In this document: piece after piece, positions 18,447-28,905 of the stretch
Position numbering within the stretch: the first letter of the stretch is position 1
Layout: every line of letters starts with the position of its first letter
NCBI GenBank assembly: GCA_947628775.1
Contig: CANRBI010000006.1
Coordinates: 1 to 42,068 of the forward strand
DNA: 42,068 bases
Direction of reading: 5' to 3'
Origin: an uncultured Clostridia bacterium
Lineage (GTDB): Bacteria > Bacillota > Clostridia > TANB77 > CAG-508
Made by a program: the position numbers and the translations under genes
Notes under the pieces: model-generated
What the model was told of the DNA's origin: nothing
Database searches by the model: none
What the model saw: only the letters and a program-made list of their open reading frames with translations

Positions 18447-21400
18447 CTAGTTTGTGCGTAATATACCCATTGTTGCATTGTTGAATTTACCTGCATAATT
18501 TCTTTGTTGTACTTGGCTATGGTTGCTTACTTCTGGCAATTCTACTAGTACTGATCTTCCATTTGTTAGTTGACGAGCCCAGTTTACTAAATATCCTGCT
18601 CCATATGAATTTATGTGGTTTGGTAATCCAAAATTATCTATGTAGTGTTGAGCTAAACCTCTATCTCCTATTGTTTCATTTAGCCATCCATGTACGTCTA
18701 TTAGGATATTTTTGCTTCCTTGATGACTTGTTATGAAATCTCTTAATTTTGCTGTTTCATGTGCTGAGAATGGTTGATTTCCTGTGTTATTTCTTGATGA
18801 CCTGTCTACTTTAAATCCTACACTCCAGTTTCTGTTCATGTCTATTCCTTGATATACTGTGCATCTTCCTGGTCCATTATTTGTCCATCCATGTGTTTGA
18901 CCATCTGGATTTAAGCATGGTAGTATGTATATTGTCCAGTTATTTATTATTGATTCATCTGCATTGTTTAATATGTAGTTTTTAAATTCGTTTGCCATAA
19001 ATGTTAGCTCTGATCCGTCATGAGCATATGAATCTTCAAATCCGTGAATTGAAAATGTTGTGAATAGGACTTTAGAGCCTCTTCCTAGTTTATAGTATTT
19101 TAGGTTTGTTCCTCTTGAATCTCCTATTTGTAGTAAACCTGATTTTCCATATGTTCCTTCTTCATAAAATTTTCTATATCCTGTTACAAATCTGAATTTT
19201 TGGGCATTACTTCCATTTTTTTGATATACTCCTACATTTTGTCCGTCATTTGTTATTGCTCCATTTACATCTAAAACATATCCATTTTGTTTTGATACTA
19301 TATAGTAGTAATCTCCTCCTGCTTCTGTTATTTCCCATTGTTGGGCTGGGGTTCCTGTGTATGTTGTTTGATATACATTATTTGTGTTTGTATCTACTGT
19401 TAATGCTTTATTAGAGTGTTTTGCTATTATTTTATATATACTTTTTGTTCCTGGTAGTGCTTCTATTTGAAATCTTTGTTGATTTACATTGCTTGCTGAC
19501 CATAGTTGTAAATTTGCCTTTTCGGCTGTTGATCCTCCTGATATATCTACTACTTTATTTGAATTTAGTTTTGTTTCTATTTCATATGTGTTATTATTTA
19601 TGATATTTATTGGTGTGATTTTAAATTTTTGGGCATTACTTCCATTGTTGTAGTATAGTTGTACATTACTTCCTGATGAGTTTACTAATCCTGATGTTAT
19701 GTCTAAGTATAGTCCATTTGCTGCTATTATGTTATAGTAGCCATTATTGCAGTCTTTTAGTAACCATTGTTGGCTGTCTGTTCCGTTGTATGAATATTGA
19801 TTTACATTTGTTTCTATTGATGTGCTTCCTCCTACTACATCTAATACTTTAGCAGAGTGTACTGCTGTTATTTTGTAGTAGTCTGTATTATTTATTTTTG
19901 TTATGTGGAATTTTTGTTGTTGAACTTTTTCGTTTTTCCATACTTGAACATTTGCACCATTTGATTGACTTCCTCCAGATATATCTATAACTGTTGTTCC
20001 TGTTGTTTCAATTTGATATACTCCATTTTCTAGGTTTGTTTTTATGTTTGCTTTAGGTGTTTGATTTATTAATATGAATTGTTGGGTTGGTAAATCTGTT
20101 TGTGTTTTTAATTGTAGTTTGTGATTATTTTGTATATTTGATGTTAGAGTGTCTATGTATAGATTTCCACATTTTGATATTATGCTATATATACTTTCTG
20201 AATGTTTTTTTAGTATCCATTTTTGGGTGTCTAAGTTATTGTCATTTTGCTCTGTTATGTTGCTTCCTATTCGTGGATTTTCACTTTCTACTGTTAGTAC
20301 ATTGTTTGTGTTTTTATGTTTTATTTTATAGTAACCGTTTCCATCATATTGAAGTTCATATCTTTGGTTTGAGTTTTTAGTGTCTGTATTCATTTGAAGT
20401 ATTGAATTTCCTGATATACTAAATACCTTTTCTTTGTTGTTTATGTTCATTATTCTATATGTGCCATCTTCAGCTGATTGTGTTCCTTGTTCTTGTTTGC
20501 AAGGTTCAAATGTGAATTTTTGAGCATTTGAACCATTTAAGCGATAAGTTTGTACTTTTGCTCCTGTTGATATACTTCCTCCTGTTATGTCTAGTACTAG
20601 ATTATTACATTTTGATATTATTGTATATGTTCCATCTTGGTTTTTTTGTATAAACCATTTTTGTGCATTTGAGTTGTTTGATTGATATTGTTGTACTGTT
20701 GCTCCATTTTTTCCATCTGCTCCTGCTACATCTAATACTTTTCCACTGTGCATTGCTGTTATTGTGTATGTTCCATCATTATTGTATTTGACATTAAATT
20801 TTTGGTTTGCCATATCTTCACTTGTTGTTGTTTTTATTGATGCTCCATTTGATGTAGATTTATTATCTACTTGTAATACTCTGTTTGTTGTGACTTTAGA
20901 ATATATATTATATATTCCATCTTCTATAGTTTTAGTCCCTGTATCTTGAACTTTTACTATGTTAAATTTTTGTGCTTTGCTTCCATTTCCTTGATATATT
21001 TGTATATTTGTTCCATTGTTACTGTATCCACAGTATATGTCTAAGTATAGTCCTTTTAATTTTGATATTATGCTATATGTTCCATTTCCTAATGGTTCTA
21101 TATACCATTTTTGGGCGTCGCTTCCATTTTGTGCATATTGCCATACATTTGCTCCATTTTTTGCTTCTGCTCCACATACATCTAATACTTTATTTGAATG
21201 TACTGCTCTTATTGTATATGTTCCATCTTCATTTTTTTGTAGTCTAAATTTTTGACTAGCTTTATTTTCTCTTTCATTAATACATACGTTTTCATTTGAA
21301 ACTCCTACTACTTTTGTGTCTGAAACACATGTATATATTTCATATGTTCCGTTTTCTGTAAGTTCTGTTTCATTTGTTGCTTTAGTAGAGTTATAGTTTA

Positions 21401-21452
21401 CCATAAAAGAAATTATAATTGTGAATAATAAAATTTTTATTATTTTTTTCAT
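18447..21452 (-). CDS. Secreted M14-type zinc carboxypeptidase with multiple RICIN (beta-trefoil) repeats
   Basis: Signal peptide; repeated 'GTYTI..S..NKVLDV.G....GANVQ.Y..NGS.AQKW' units; C-terminal HGFED (HxxE), DMNRNW, IDVHGW and VELPE fit M14 zinc and catalytic residues. Confidence 0.88.
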   Translation of the reverse strand: MKKIIKILLFTIIISFMVNYNSTKATNETELTENGTYEIYTCVSDTKVVGVSNENVCINERENKASQKFRLQKNEDGTYTIRAVHSNKVLDVCGAEAKNGANVWQYAQNGSDAQKWYIEPLGNGTYSIISKLKGLYLDIYCGYSNNGTNIQIYQGNGSKAQKFNIVKVQDTGTKTIEDGIYNIYSKVTTNRVLQVDNKSTSNGASIKTTTSEDMANQKFNVKYNNDGTYTITAMHSGKVLDVAGADGKNGATVQQYQSNNSNAQKWFIQKNQDGTYTIISKCNNLVLDITGGSISTGAKVQTYRLNGSNAQKFTFEPCKQEQGTQSAEDGTYRIMNINNKEKVFSISGNSILQMNTDTKNSNQRYELQYDGNGYYKIKHKNTNNVLTVESENPRIGSNITEQNDNNLDTQKWILKKHSESIYSIISKCGNLYIDTLTSNIQNNHKLQLKTQTDLPTQQFILINQTPKANIKTNLENGVYQIETTGTTVIDISGGSQSNGANVQVWKNEKVQQQKFHITKINNTDYYKITAVHSAKVLDVVGGSTSIETNVNQYSYNGTDSQQWLLKDCNNGYYNIIAANGLYLDITSGLVNSSGSNVQLYYNNGSNAQKFKITPINIINNNTYEIETKLNSNKVVDISGGSTAEKANLQLWSASNVNQQRFQIEALPGTKSIYKIIAKHSNKALTVDTNTNNVYQTTYTGTPAQQWEITEAGGDYYYIVSKQNGYVLDVNGAITNDGQNVGVYQKNGSNAQKFRFVTGYRKFYEEGTYGKSGLLQIGDSRGTNLKYYKLGRGSKVLFTTFSIHGFEDSYAHDGSELTFMANEFKNYILNNADESIINNWTIYILPCLNPDGQTHGWTNNGPGRCTVYQGIDMNRNWSVGFKVDRSSRNNTGNQPFSAHETAKLRDFITSHQGSKNILIDVHGWLNETIGDRGLAQHYIDNFGLPNHINSYGAGYLVNWARQLTNGRSVLVELPEVSNHSQVQQRNYAGKFNNATMGILRTN

Positions 21453-22072
21453 TTTTTTCTCCTTTTTTTAATTGTTAGTATAATACTTATTATTATTGCA
21501 AGTATTAATACAATTATTGCTATTATGCCTTTATTTGTTGTGCTTTTTTGTGTTTCTTCGTTTGTTGTATTTTCTGGTTCTATATATTGTTCTACATTTT
21601 CTGCTTTTTGTTCTGCTTCTTCTTTGTATTGATTGTTTAGATATATTGTATATGTTCTTACTGTACCTGATTCTGCTGTTACATCTATATTTAATTGTTT
21701 TGTGTTTTCATCTATTTTTATTTTACCTATTCCTTCAATTTTTGCTTTTTCGTCACTTGGTGTTGCTTTTATTTCTAATTCATTTGTTGTTATTTGTTCG
21801 TTTATTGTGTATTCTATTGTTTGTTTATCAAATTCTGGTGTTAGTTTATATCCTTGTATTTCTAATGTTTCTAAATAGTTATTTCTTGATTTTTCTTCTG
21901 ATTGTTCCAGTTCTTCTTCTTGTTTTTGTAAGGCTTCTTGTGCTTCTTGTTCAGCTTGTTCTTGAGTGTATTCTGCATATCCTTTACTGCTGTTTGGGTC
22001 TGCGTAACAAATGTTACTTATTGTTACGCAGATTATTAATATTAATATGGTTATTATTGTTTTTCTTTTCAT
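21449..22072 (-). CDS. Secreted/TM-anchored cadherin-like beta-sandwich protein
   Basis: Signal peptide, 'LETLEIQGYKLTPEFDKQTIEYTINEQITTNELEIKATPSDEKAKIEGIGKIKI' fold signature, C-terminal TM plus KKRRKK; 4-nt overlap with M14 gene. Confidence 0.78.
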   Translation of the reverse strand: MKRKTIITILILIICVTISNICYADPNSSKGYAEYTQEQAEQEAQEALQKQEEELEQSEEKSRNNYLETLEIQGYKLTPEFDKQTIEYTINEQITTNELEIKATPSDEKAKIEGIGKIKIDENTKQLNIDVTAESGTVRTYTIYLNNQYKEEAEQKAENVEQYIEPENTTNEETQKSTTNKGIIAIIVLILAIIISIILTIKKRRKK

Positions 22073-22083
22073 ATTTCCTCATC

Positions 22084-25041
22084 TCATTTTAAATATTTTA
22101 TTGGCATAAATGCTTGTGTTCCATTTGATAGTTTTATTCTGCACCAGTCATATCCTGTTATGTTGTTATATCTTCCTTTGTCTATTATTGTTACTTCTGT
22201 TCCGTCTGAAAGTGCTGTTATTTTGTCTATATCACAGCTTGGTCCTATTCTGATATAGCATCCACTTCCATCATTTGTTGCTACTTTTGCTTTTTCATTA
22301 CAATTTGTTACATCATTTACTTGTGTTAGATATTGACCTGACATGTATCCTATTGTTCCATCTGTTGTCATTACTTGATGCCAATTGCTGTTTATTCCTC
22401 TTTTTACTGATAGTATTATTTCTCCATTTGGAACTTCTTTTAATACTTTTGAGTTTGTATCTGCTGATTCTCTTAGCATTAGTGTTGGGTTTGCTGTTAC
22501 TTTGAAGTTCATTGGTCCTGTTTCTTGTGCTATTGATGGTTTGCTTTCTGAATATGTTACTTTGTTTATGTCTTTGTATAGTGGTATTATGAATGTAAAG
22601 TTTGATTCTGTTTTTCCTGTGTTTGTATACATACTTTTCATTATTCCAGCTTCACTGTATGCTGCCATTAAGTTTTGCATATATTGGTGTGTGTATAGTG
22701 AAGATCCGCTTCTTTTATCTATGTCAAATTTGTTTTGGTATAATGTGTTTTGATATATATTTAGCCAGTTGTTTTTAAGGAATGTTATTCCTCCTTCTAG
22801 TCCTTTTTGCATTGTATCCCATCCTGCTGAACTTGCATAATTTAATGCATTTCCTTTGATTTCATCATATGAGTTTCCTGTTGCTCCTATATTGAATGGA
22901 TTATAGTATGTTTTTCCATCTTTTCCATTCATTCCTTTTCCTATTTCTGTTCCTTTACTTCCTTGTTCTTGTAAAACTCTTGCTGTTATGAAATATGGGT
23001 TGACTCCTTGATTTCTGCATGCATCATTTACACTTGTTGCATAGTTTTGTAAAAATGTATTATTTACTTTGTTTTGTATTCCTTGTAATGAACATGAATC
23101 TGGTACATATTCATTTAAGTCTAGGAATTGGAATATATTTGAATCATCTAAGAAGTTTCTTGGATCCATGTAATATCCTACTGCTCTATCTGATGCACAA
23201 TACCATGTTCCATTATCATATCTTTTTGTTCCACATACTGAACATATGTATTCTCCTTTAACTGTAACTGGTACTAAGTTTCTTGCGTGTAGTGCTGTCT
23301 CTCCTTGTATTACTTCACTGAATGTTAGTCCTGTGTCAATAAATTCTATGTTCCATCCTGGGTGATTGTTCATTATGCTTTGTAATTTTTCTTTATATCC
23401 TGGATATTTTGAAGTATCTAGTGTATCTACAGGTCCTATAATTGGTTGTACAAATCTAAATTTTTGAGCAATTGTGTTGTTTCCTTGATATACATGTATA
23501 TTGCTTCCGTTGTTTGTTAATCCTCCTGATAGGTCTAGATTTAGTCCATTACATTTTGAGATTATTGAGTATGTTCCATCTCCATTGTTTTTTATTTGCC
23601 ATTTTTGGGCATCTGTGTTGTTGAATTCATATAGCCATACATTTGTGCCTGATTCTTTAAAGCTTCCATATACGTCTAGTACTTTATCTGTATATGTTGA
23701 TGAGATTTTGTAGTATCCATCTTGTAGATATTGTACTTTGAATTTTTCACTTGCTATTGGTTGTTTTTCAAATATTTGGATATTTGCTCCATTATCTTTT
23801 GACCCACCACAGATGTTTAGTACTGCTTTATTACTTACTGCTGATTCAATCATATATGTTCCATCTGCTATCGGTCTTTCTGATGCTGATTGTGGATTTA
23901 TATTATTTCCTCCTGATTGATTATTTTCTCCTGATGCTGTGTATGTTGTTTTTTCTAGTAAGAATTTTTGTGCTTTACTTCCATTTCCTGTGTATGTTTG
24001 TACATTTGCATTATTTTTTGCTATTCCTGAGTTTATATCTAAGTATAGTCCTGTTCCTTTTGATACGAATGAGTATGTTCCATCTCCATTATTTTTTATT
24101 TGCCATTTTTGGGCATTTGTATTGTTGAAGTCATATTGCCATACATTGGTTCCTGGTTGTTTTGATGCTCCAGATACATCTATTACTTTATTTGAGTTTA
24201 TTGATGTTATTTTATAGTATTCTCCATCTATTCGTTCTATTTGCCATTTTTGGGCATTTGTATTATTGTTTTGATATAGTTGTATATTTGCTTGGTTTTG
24301 TTTTGAACCTGATTCTACATCTAATACATAATTTATGTTTATTACTGATCTTATTTTGTATGTTCCATCTGCTACTGTTATGTTTGGAGTATTGCTTTCT
24401 GGTGCTTTATTTGTTTTTTCTAGTATAAATTTTTGTGCTTTACTTCCATTTCCTGTGTATGTTTGTACATTTGCATTATTTTTTGCTATTCCTGAGTTTA
24501 CATCTAGGTATAGGCCTGTTCCTTTTGATACAAGTGAGTATGTTCCATCTCCATTATTTTTTATTTGCCATTTTTGGGCATCTGTATTGTTGAAGTCATA
24601 TTGCCATACATTGGTTCCTGGTTGTTTTAATGCTCCATACACATCCATTACTTTATTTGAGTTTATTGATGTTATTTTATAGTATTCTCCATCTATTTGC
24701 TCTATTTGCCATTTTTGGGCATTTGTATTATTGTTTTGATATAGTTGTATATTTGCTTGGTTTTGTTTTGAACCTGATTCTACATCTAATACATAATTTT
24801 GATTTATTGCTGATTTTATTGTGTATGTTCCATTTAAATTTGTGTTACTTATTGCTATTGGTTCATTACTTATTGGTTCTGGTTCATTTGTTTTTTGTTC
24901 TTGTATTACTTCTTCTTTGTTTATTAATTCTTTTTCTGTTTCGTTTGTTGCTAATGATGTTATTGTGTTTAATTGAAGTAAGAATAATATTATTAGTATT
25001 GTTATGATTTTTGTAATTGTGTTTCTTTTTATTTGTTTCAT
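22084..25041 (-). CDS. Secreted GH73-type glucosaminidase (autolysin) with RICIN repeats and C-terminal SH3-like domains
   Basis: RICIN units; 'NPYFITARVLQEQGSKG...YYNPFNIGATGNS' glucosaminidase signature; SH3-like 'LMLRESADTNSKVLKEVPNGEIILSVKRG'. Confidence 0.88.
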   Translation of the reverse strand: MKQIKRNTITKIITILIILFLLQLNTITSLATNETEKELINKEEVIQEQKTNEPEPISNEPIAISNTNLNGTYTIKSAINQNYVLDVESGSKQNQANIQLYQNNNTNAQKWQIEQIDGEYYKITSINSNKVMDVYGALKQPGTNVWQYDFNNTDAQKWQIKNNGDGTYSLVSKGTGLYLDVNSGIAKNNANVQTYTGNGSKAQKFILEKTNKAPESNTPNITVADGTYKIRSVININYVLDVESGSKQNQANIQLYQNNNTNAQKWQIERIDGEYYKITSINSNKVIDVSGASKQPGTNVWQYDFNNTNAQKWQIKNNGDGTYSFVSKGTGLYLDINSGIAKNNANVQTYTGNGSKAQKFLLEKTTYTASGENNQSGGNNINPQSASERPIADGTYMIESAVSNKAVLNICGGSKDNGANIQIFEKQPIASEKFKVQYLQDGYYKISSTYTDKVLDVYGSFKESGTNVWLYEFNNTDAQKWQIKNNGDGTYSIISKCNGLNLDLSGGLTNNGSNIHVYQGNNTIAQKFRFVQPIIGPVDTLDTSKYPGYKEKLQSIMNNHPGWNIEFIDTGLTFSEVIQGETALHARNLVPVTVKGEYICSVCGTKRYDNGTWYCASDRAVGYYMDPRNFLDDSNIFQFLDLNEYVPDSCSLQGIQNKVNNTFLQNYATSVNDACRNQGVNPYFITARVLQEQGSKGTEIGKGMNGKDGKTYYNPFNIGATGNSYDEIKGNALNYASSAGWDTMQKGLEGGITFLKNNWLNIYQNTLYQNKFDIDKRSGSSLYTHQYMQNLMAAYSEAGIMKSMYTNTGKTESNFTFIIPLYKDINKVTYSESKPSIAQETGPMNFKVTANPTLMLRESADTNSKVLKEVPNGEIILSVKRGINSNWHQVMTTDGTIGYMSGQYLTQVNDVTNCNEKAKVATNDGSGCYIRIGPSCDIDKITALSDGTEVTIIDKGRYNNITGYDWCRIKLSNGTQAFMPIKYLK
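23954..24883 (-). repeat. Near-identical tandem duplication of a 465-bp RICIN module
   Basis: Same DNA starting tctagta at 23954 and 24419 (period 465 bp = 155 aa); translations nearly identical (VLDVESGSKQNQANIQLYQNNNTNAQKWQIE...). Confidence 0.85.
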
Positions 25042-25100
25042 TTGTATAACCTCCTATCATTTTTATTTTATCATATTTTGTTTTAAAAAAGAAGCTGTTG

Positions 25101-27101
25101 TTAATTATTTCCTGTAAATTTGTATATATTATATTGATTTATATTTGTTATTTTTTCAAATTTGTATTCGTTGTTACTATATTTTTCTAGATTATTTCCT
25201 GTAAATATATATTTTACTTCTAATTTTTGTAGTTCTTGAGGTGTTATATTTACTTCAAAACTGTCTGGGTCTATTAGTTTGAATTTTTTTTCTGGTATTT
25301 CGTCTTTGTTTTTTATTTTTATTGTTATGTGTGCATATCTATTGTATACTTTTTCATATTTGTTTTCAGTATCTATCATATGCCATTTTTCCATATCTGG
25401 ATATGTATTTGTACTGTTTATTATTGGTATTCCTGCCATTAATATATAGTTTCCTGTATGGTAGCTTTCCCCTTCTACTATCCATTTTCCGTTTTCTTGT
25501 TTTTGTATTGATTGTATTTGTTTTATTATTTCACTGTTATATATTACGTCTATTCCTTTTCTTATTGGGTTTACCATTCCTCCTGATATTATCATTATTG
25601 GTATTATTCCACAACATAAGATTCCTTTCATATATTTTGCTTGAAATCTAAATAGCAAGTAAAATATACATGTATTTATTAGGAATATTTTTAATAATCT
25701 TTTTGTTTCTATGTAGTTTGGATTGAATTTTTTACATAGTATTGAGATTATTATTGATAGTATTATTGATGTTATTATTGCTATTAGTTTTTTGGTTGGA
25801 ATTTCTTTGTTGGATATGCTTCTTATTAGTATTAGTATATCTATAAAGCCAACTGCTAGTATTGCTCTGTCTGATGGTACATTGCTCATTAGAGTTAGTT
25901 TTGCTATTATTTTTGGGAATCCTATTATGCACCATAAACTTAAAAATCCATATATTATTAATAAGGTTATTAGAAATATATCTTTCTTTTTGCTTTTTAT
26001 TAGATTTATTATTGATAGTATTATGCCTATTGGGAATAGTGTGAACATTGTTGCTTCTTCACATACATTTGTTTCTATCCCTTCTTGATTATATGGGAAG
26101 AATATATTTGATGGGTATTGGAAATATTTTGATATTGCATGTCCGCCTGTTTCGGCTCTTGACCCTGGATATACGGTGTTCATTACAGATTTTATTGTAT
26201 CCATTGATGTTGCAAATATGTAGCCCATACAACATATAAAGATTAGTAATGCTATTAATATTGATATTATGTCTTTTTTGTTTATTTTACATTTCTTTCT
26301 GTTTGTAATTATTACTGATATTGCTAAGGCTAAGAATACATAGAACATTGGTATTTGCCAAGCTGGATATATTACTAATATATATCCTCCTGCACATATT
26401 ATCATACATAATAGGTATAAGCATCTTTTTTTTATGTTTTGTGTGTTCATGTATTTATGTAATAATATTACTGCTAATTCTCCAAATACAAATATTTCTA
26501 CTATTCCGTTTACTGCAAACCACCATTGTATTATTGGTGCTAGGGTTATTAGTGTTGCCATAACAAATGATAGTAGTTTTTTTCTGTTTGTTAGTATCAT
26601 TCCTAGTTCAAAAGTTACCATGAATAGTGCTATAAATCTACCACACCAGAAAAATGATAATCCTTTTGCTAGACCTAGAAATAAGAATCCTATTTGAAAT
26701 GGTCTAAATATTTGTGCAGGATTTAATACTGGTAGTCCATATACTATAAAGACATCTGTATTTCCTCCTCTTATTAAGTTACTAAAGTATTTAAATCCGT
26801 CAAATGCTTGTGAAAACGTCATTGGTGTTAGTACAGACCATTCGTCACTTCTTATTGTTCTTGATTCTCCTAAGATTACTCCATCATTTAATTCTTGTTG
26901 TCCTAAAAAATCTTTCCAACATCCTATTGATGAGCCACTTATTTCAAATATTATACATAATATGAATATTGTAATTGCTATGTGGTATCGGTATTTGTAT
27001 ATTATTTCTCCTAGCTTGGTTAATTTTTCTGCAAATGTATTTATTTTGTGTTTTATATTTTCCAATTGTATTCCCTCACATATTTTATATTTTAATGTCA
27101 T
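25101..27101 (-). CDS. Polytopic membrane protein, putative GT-C-like glycosyltransferase
   Basis: About 12 hydrophobic segments, 666 aa, embedded in polysaccharide locus. Confidence 0.65.
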   Translation of the reverse strand: MTLKYKICEGIQLENIKHKINTFAEKLTKLGEIIYKYRYHIAITIFILCIIFEISGSSIGCWKDFLGQQELNDGVILGESRTIRSDEWSVLTPMTFSQAFDGFKYFSNLIRGGNTDVFIVYGLPVLNPAQIFRPFQIGFLFLGLAKGLSFFWCGRFIALFMVTFELGMILTNRKKLLSFVMATLITLAPIIQWWFAVNGIVEIFVFGELAVILLHKYMNTQNIKKRCLYLLCMIICAGGYILVIYPAWQIPMFYVFLALAISVIITNRKKCKINKKDIISILIALLIFICCMGYIFATSMDTIKSVMNTVYPGSRAETGGHAISKYFQYPSNIFFPYNQEGIETNVCEEATMFTLFPIGIILSIINLIKSKKKDIFLITLLIIYGFLSLWCIIGFPKIIAKLTLMSNVPSDRAILAVGFIDILILIRSISNKEIPTKKLIAIITSIILSIIISILCKKFNPNYIETKRLLKIFLINTCIFYLLFRFQAKYMKGILCCGIIPIMIISGGMVNPIRKGIDVIYNSEIIKQIQSIQKQENGKWIVEGESYHTGNYILMAGIPIINSTNTYPDMEKWHMIDTENKYEKVYNRYAHITIKIKNKDEIPEKKFKLIDPDSFEVNITPQELQKLEVKYIFTGNNLEKYSNNEYKFEKITNINQYNIYKFTGNN

Positions 27102-28905
27102 ATTGTGCTGTTGTTAGTGTTAGATTTTTGTTGTAATATGGATCCCCTTTTTCTATTACTGTTTTCCATTTTTCTCTAAAGTTGTTACTTTCTCTTTCAA
27201 ATCTTTCCTTCTTTTCTGGTGTGTCTTCATATCCTCTTGTTTTTGATTCGTAGTGCATTAGTTCTATAAATGGATTATATATAATTTTGTATCCTTTTTC
27301 TCTTATTTTTAGGCAAAAATCTACATCATTAAATGCTATTTTAAATTTTTCTTCATCCATATATCCTACTTCTTCATATATGCTTCTTTTTGAGAATAAA
27401 CATGCTCCTGTGACTGCACTCATATTTTGTATTAGACAGTCTTTTCCGAAATATGCATGTATTCCGTATGGTAGCCCTGTTAACATGTTTGCTGCTAATC
27501 CACATATTCCTACAACTATTCCAGCATGTTGTATTGATTTATCTTTATAGTATAGTCTTGCTCCTACTGCTCCTACGTCTTCTCTTTGTGCATATCCTAT
27601 GAATTTTTCTAGCCAGTCTGGTGTAAGTATTTCTGTATCACTATTAAGTTGTAAGATGTATTCTGCATCTGAGTTTTTTACTCCAAAATTGATTATTTTT
27701 GAGTAGTTAAATCCTTTTTCGTTATATGTTATTACTTTAACTTTTTCATTTTTTTGTATTGTTTCATAGTATTTAAATGTTTTGCTTTCTTCACTATTGT
27801 TTTCTACTATTAATATTTCATAATTTGAATATGTTGTTAATTTTAGTATTGAGTTTATACAATCTTTTAGGAAATTTATACTGTCCTTATTTGGTATTAG
27901 AATACATACTTTTGGGTTTCCTTGTACTTCATATTCTACTTCATATATTCCTTTTATTTCTCCTCCATCACTTACTTTTGCTGGTAAGCCTTGCCTTTTT
28001 AGGTGGTCTTCTATTACTTTTTGCCCTGCTTCATATGCATATGGTTTTGCATCTGATATCATTGCTGTTGATTTTGGGTGTACTCTCCAGTGATATAAAA
28101 TTTTTGGGATGTGTATTATGTTTTGAGTTGTTTCGGTTGCTCTTATTATTATGTCATAGTCTTGTGCTCCATTATATTTATCTCTAAATCCTTCTAGCTT
28201 GTCCATTAATTCTTTTTTAAATATTGATAGGTGTGTTATATAGTTGTTTGATCTTAATGTGTCTATTGAAAAGTCTGGTTTGAAATATGGGTCTTTTCTG
28301 TTTTCTTTTTCACCTTCTATTTTGTCTTCATCTGTGTATATGAATTCTACTTCTGGATTTTCGTTTATGCATTTTACAATTTCATATAAGCAGAATATTG
28401 GTAATAGGTCGTCATGGTCTAATAGTGCGATATAGTCCCCTGTTACAAGTTTTAGTGCTTCATTTGTGTTTCCTGATATTCCTTTATTTTCGTTTAGGAA
28501 TTTATATTTTATTCTTGTGTCTTTTGTTATGATTTTTTGTAGATTTTTGTTTTTTTCAGGACTTCCATCTGCTAAACATAGTTCCCAATTTGTGTATGTT
28601 TGGTTTATTAAACATTGTACTAATTCTTCAAAGTATTTTTGTGGTGTATTATACATTGGTACTATTATGCTAATTTTGGGTTTTATATTGAATTCTGTTT
28701 TTCTTTGTTGATTTAGTTCTTCTTCTGTTGGTTCATTTTTTTCTATCCATATTTGATAGTTGCTTTTTTCTATTATATTGTCTTTTTTGGTTAATTTATA
28801 TTTTATTTTATTTATTACTTTTTTTATTATTTTTTTAATTGTTTTTATTAATCCGTTCTTTTTTAAATAATAACTTATTTGATTGTATCTATGTTTTATA
28901 TTCAT
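27085..28905 (-). CDS. Two-domain family 2 glycosyltransferase
   Basis: PKISIIVPMYNTPQKYFEELVQCLINQTYTNWEL ... ALLDHDDLL and second domain PKVCILIPNKDSINFLKDCINSIL ... LNSDTEILTPDWLE. Confidence 0.92.
   Translation of the reverse strand: MNIKHRYNQISYYLKKNGLIKTIKKIIKKVINKIKYKLTKKDNIIEKSNYQIWIEKNEPTEEELNQQRKTEFNIKPKISIIVPMYNTPQKYFEELVQCLINQTYTNWELCLADGSPEKNKNLQKIITKDTRIKYKFLNENKGISGNTNEALKLVTGDYIALLDHDDLLPIFCLYEIVKCINENPEVEFIYTDEDKIEGEKENRKDPYFKPDFSIDTLRSNNYITHLSIFKKELMDKLEGFRDKYNGAQDYDIIIRATETTQNIIHIPKILYHWRVHPKSTAMISDAKPYAYEAGQKVIEDHLKRQGLPAKVSDGGEIKGIYEVEYEVQGNPKVCILIPNKDSINFLKDCINSILKLTTYSNYEILIVENNSEESKTFKYYETIQKNEKVKVITYNEKGFNYSKIINFGVKNSDAEYILQLNSDTEILTPDWLEKFIGYAQREDVGAVGARLYYKDKSIQHAGIVVGICGLAANMLTGLPYGIHAYFGKDCLIQNMSAVTGACLFSKRSIYEEVGYMDEEKFKIAFNDVDFCLKIREKGYKIIYNPFIELMHYESKTRGYEDTPEKKERFERESNNFREKWKTVIEKGDPYYNKNLTLTTAQYDIKI

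Noticed and set aside
23200-23270. Novel zinc-ribbon insert (CSVCGTKRYDNGTWYC) in the GH73 enzyme
   Set aside because: Interesting CxxC...C pattern, but similar Cys-containing stretches may be common in clostridial glucosaminidases, so not claimed as new without a family alignment.
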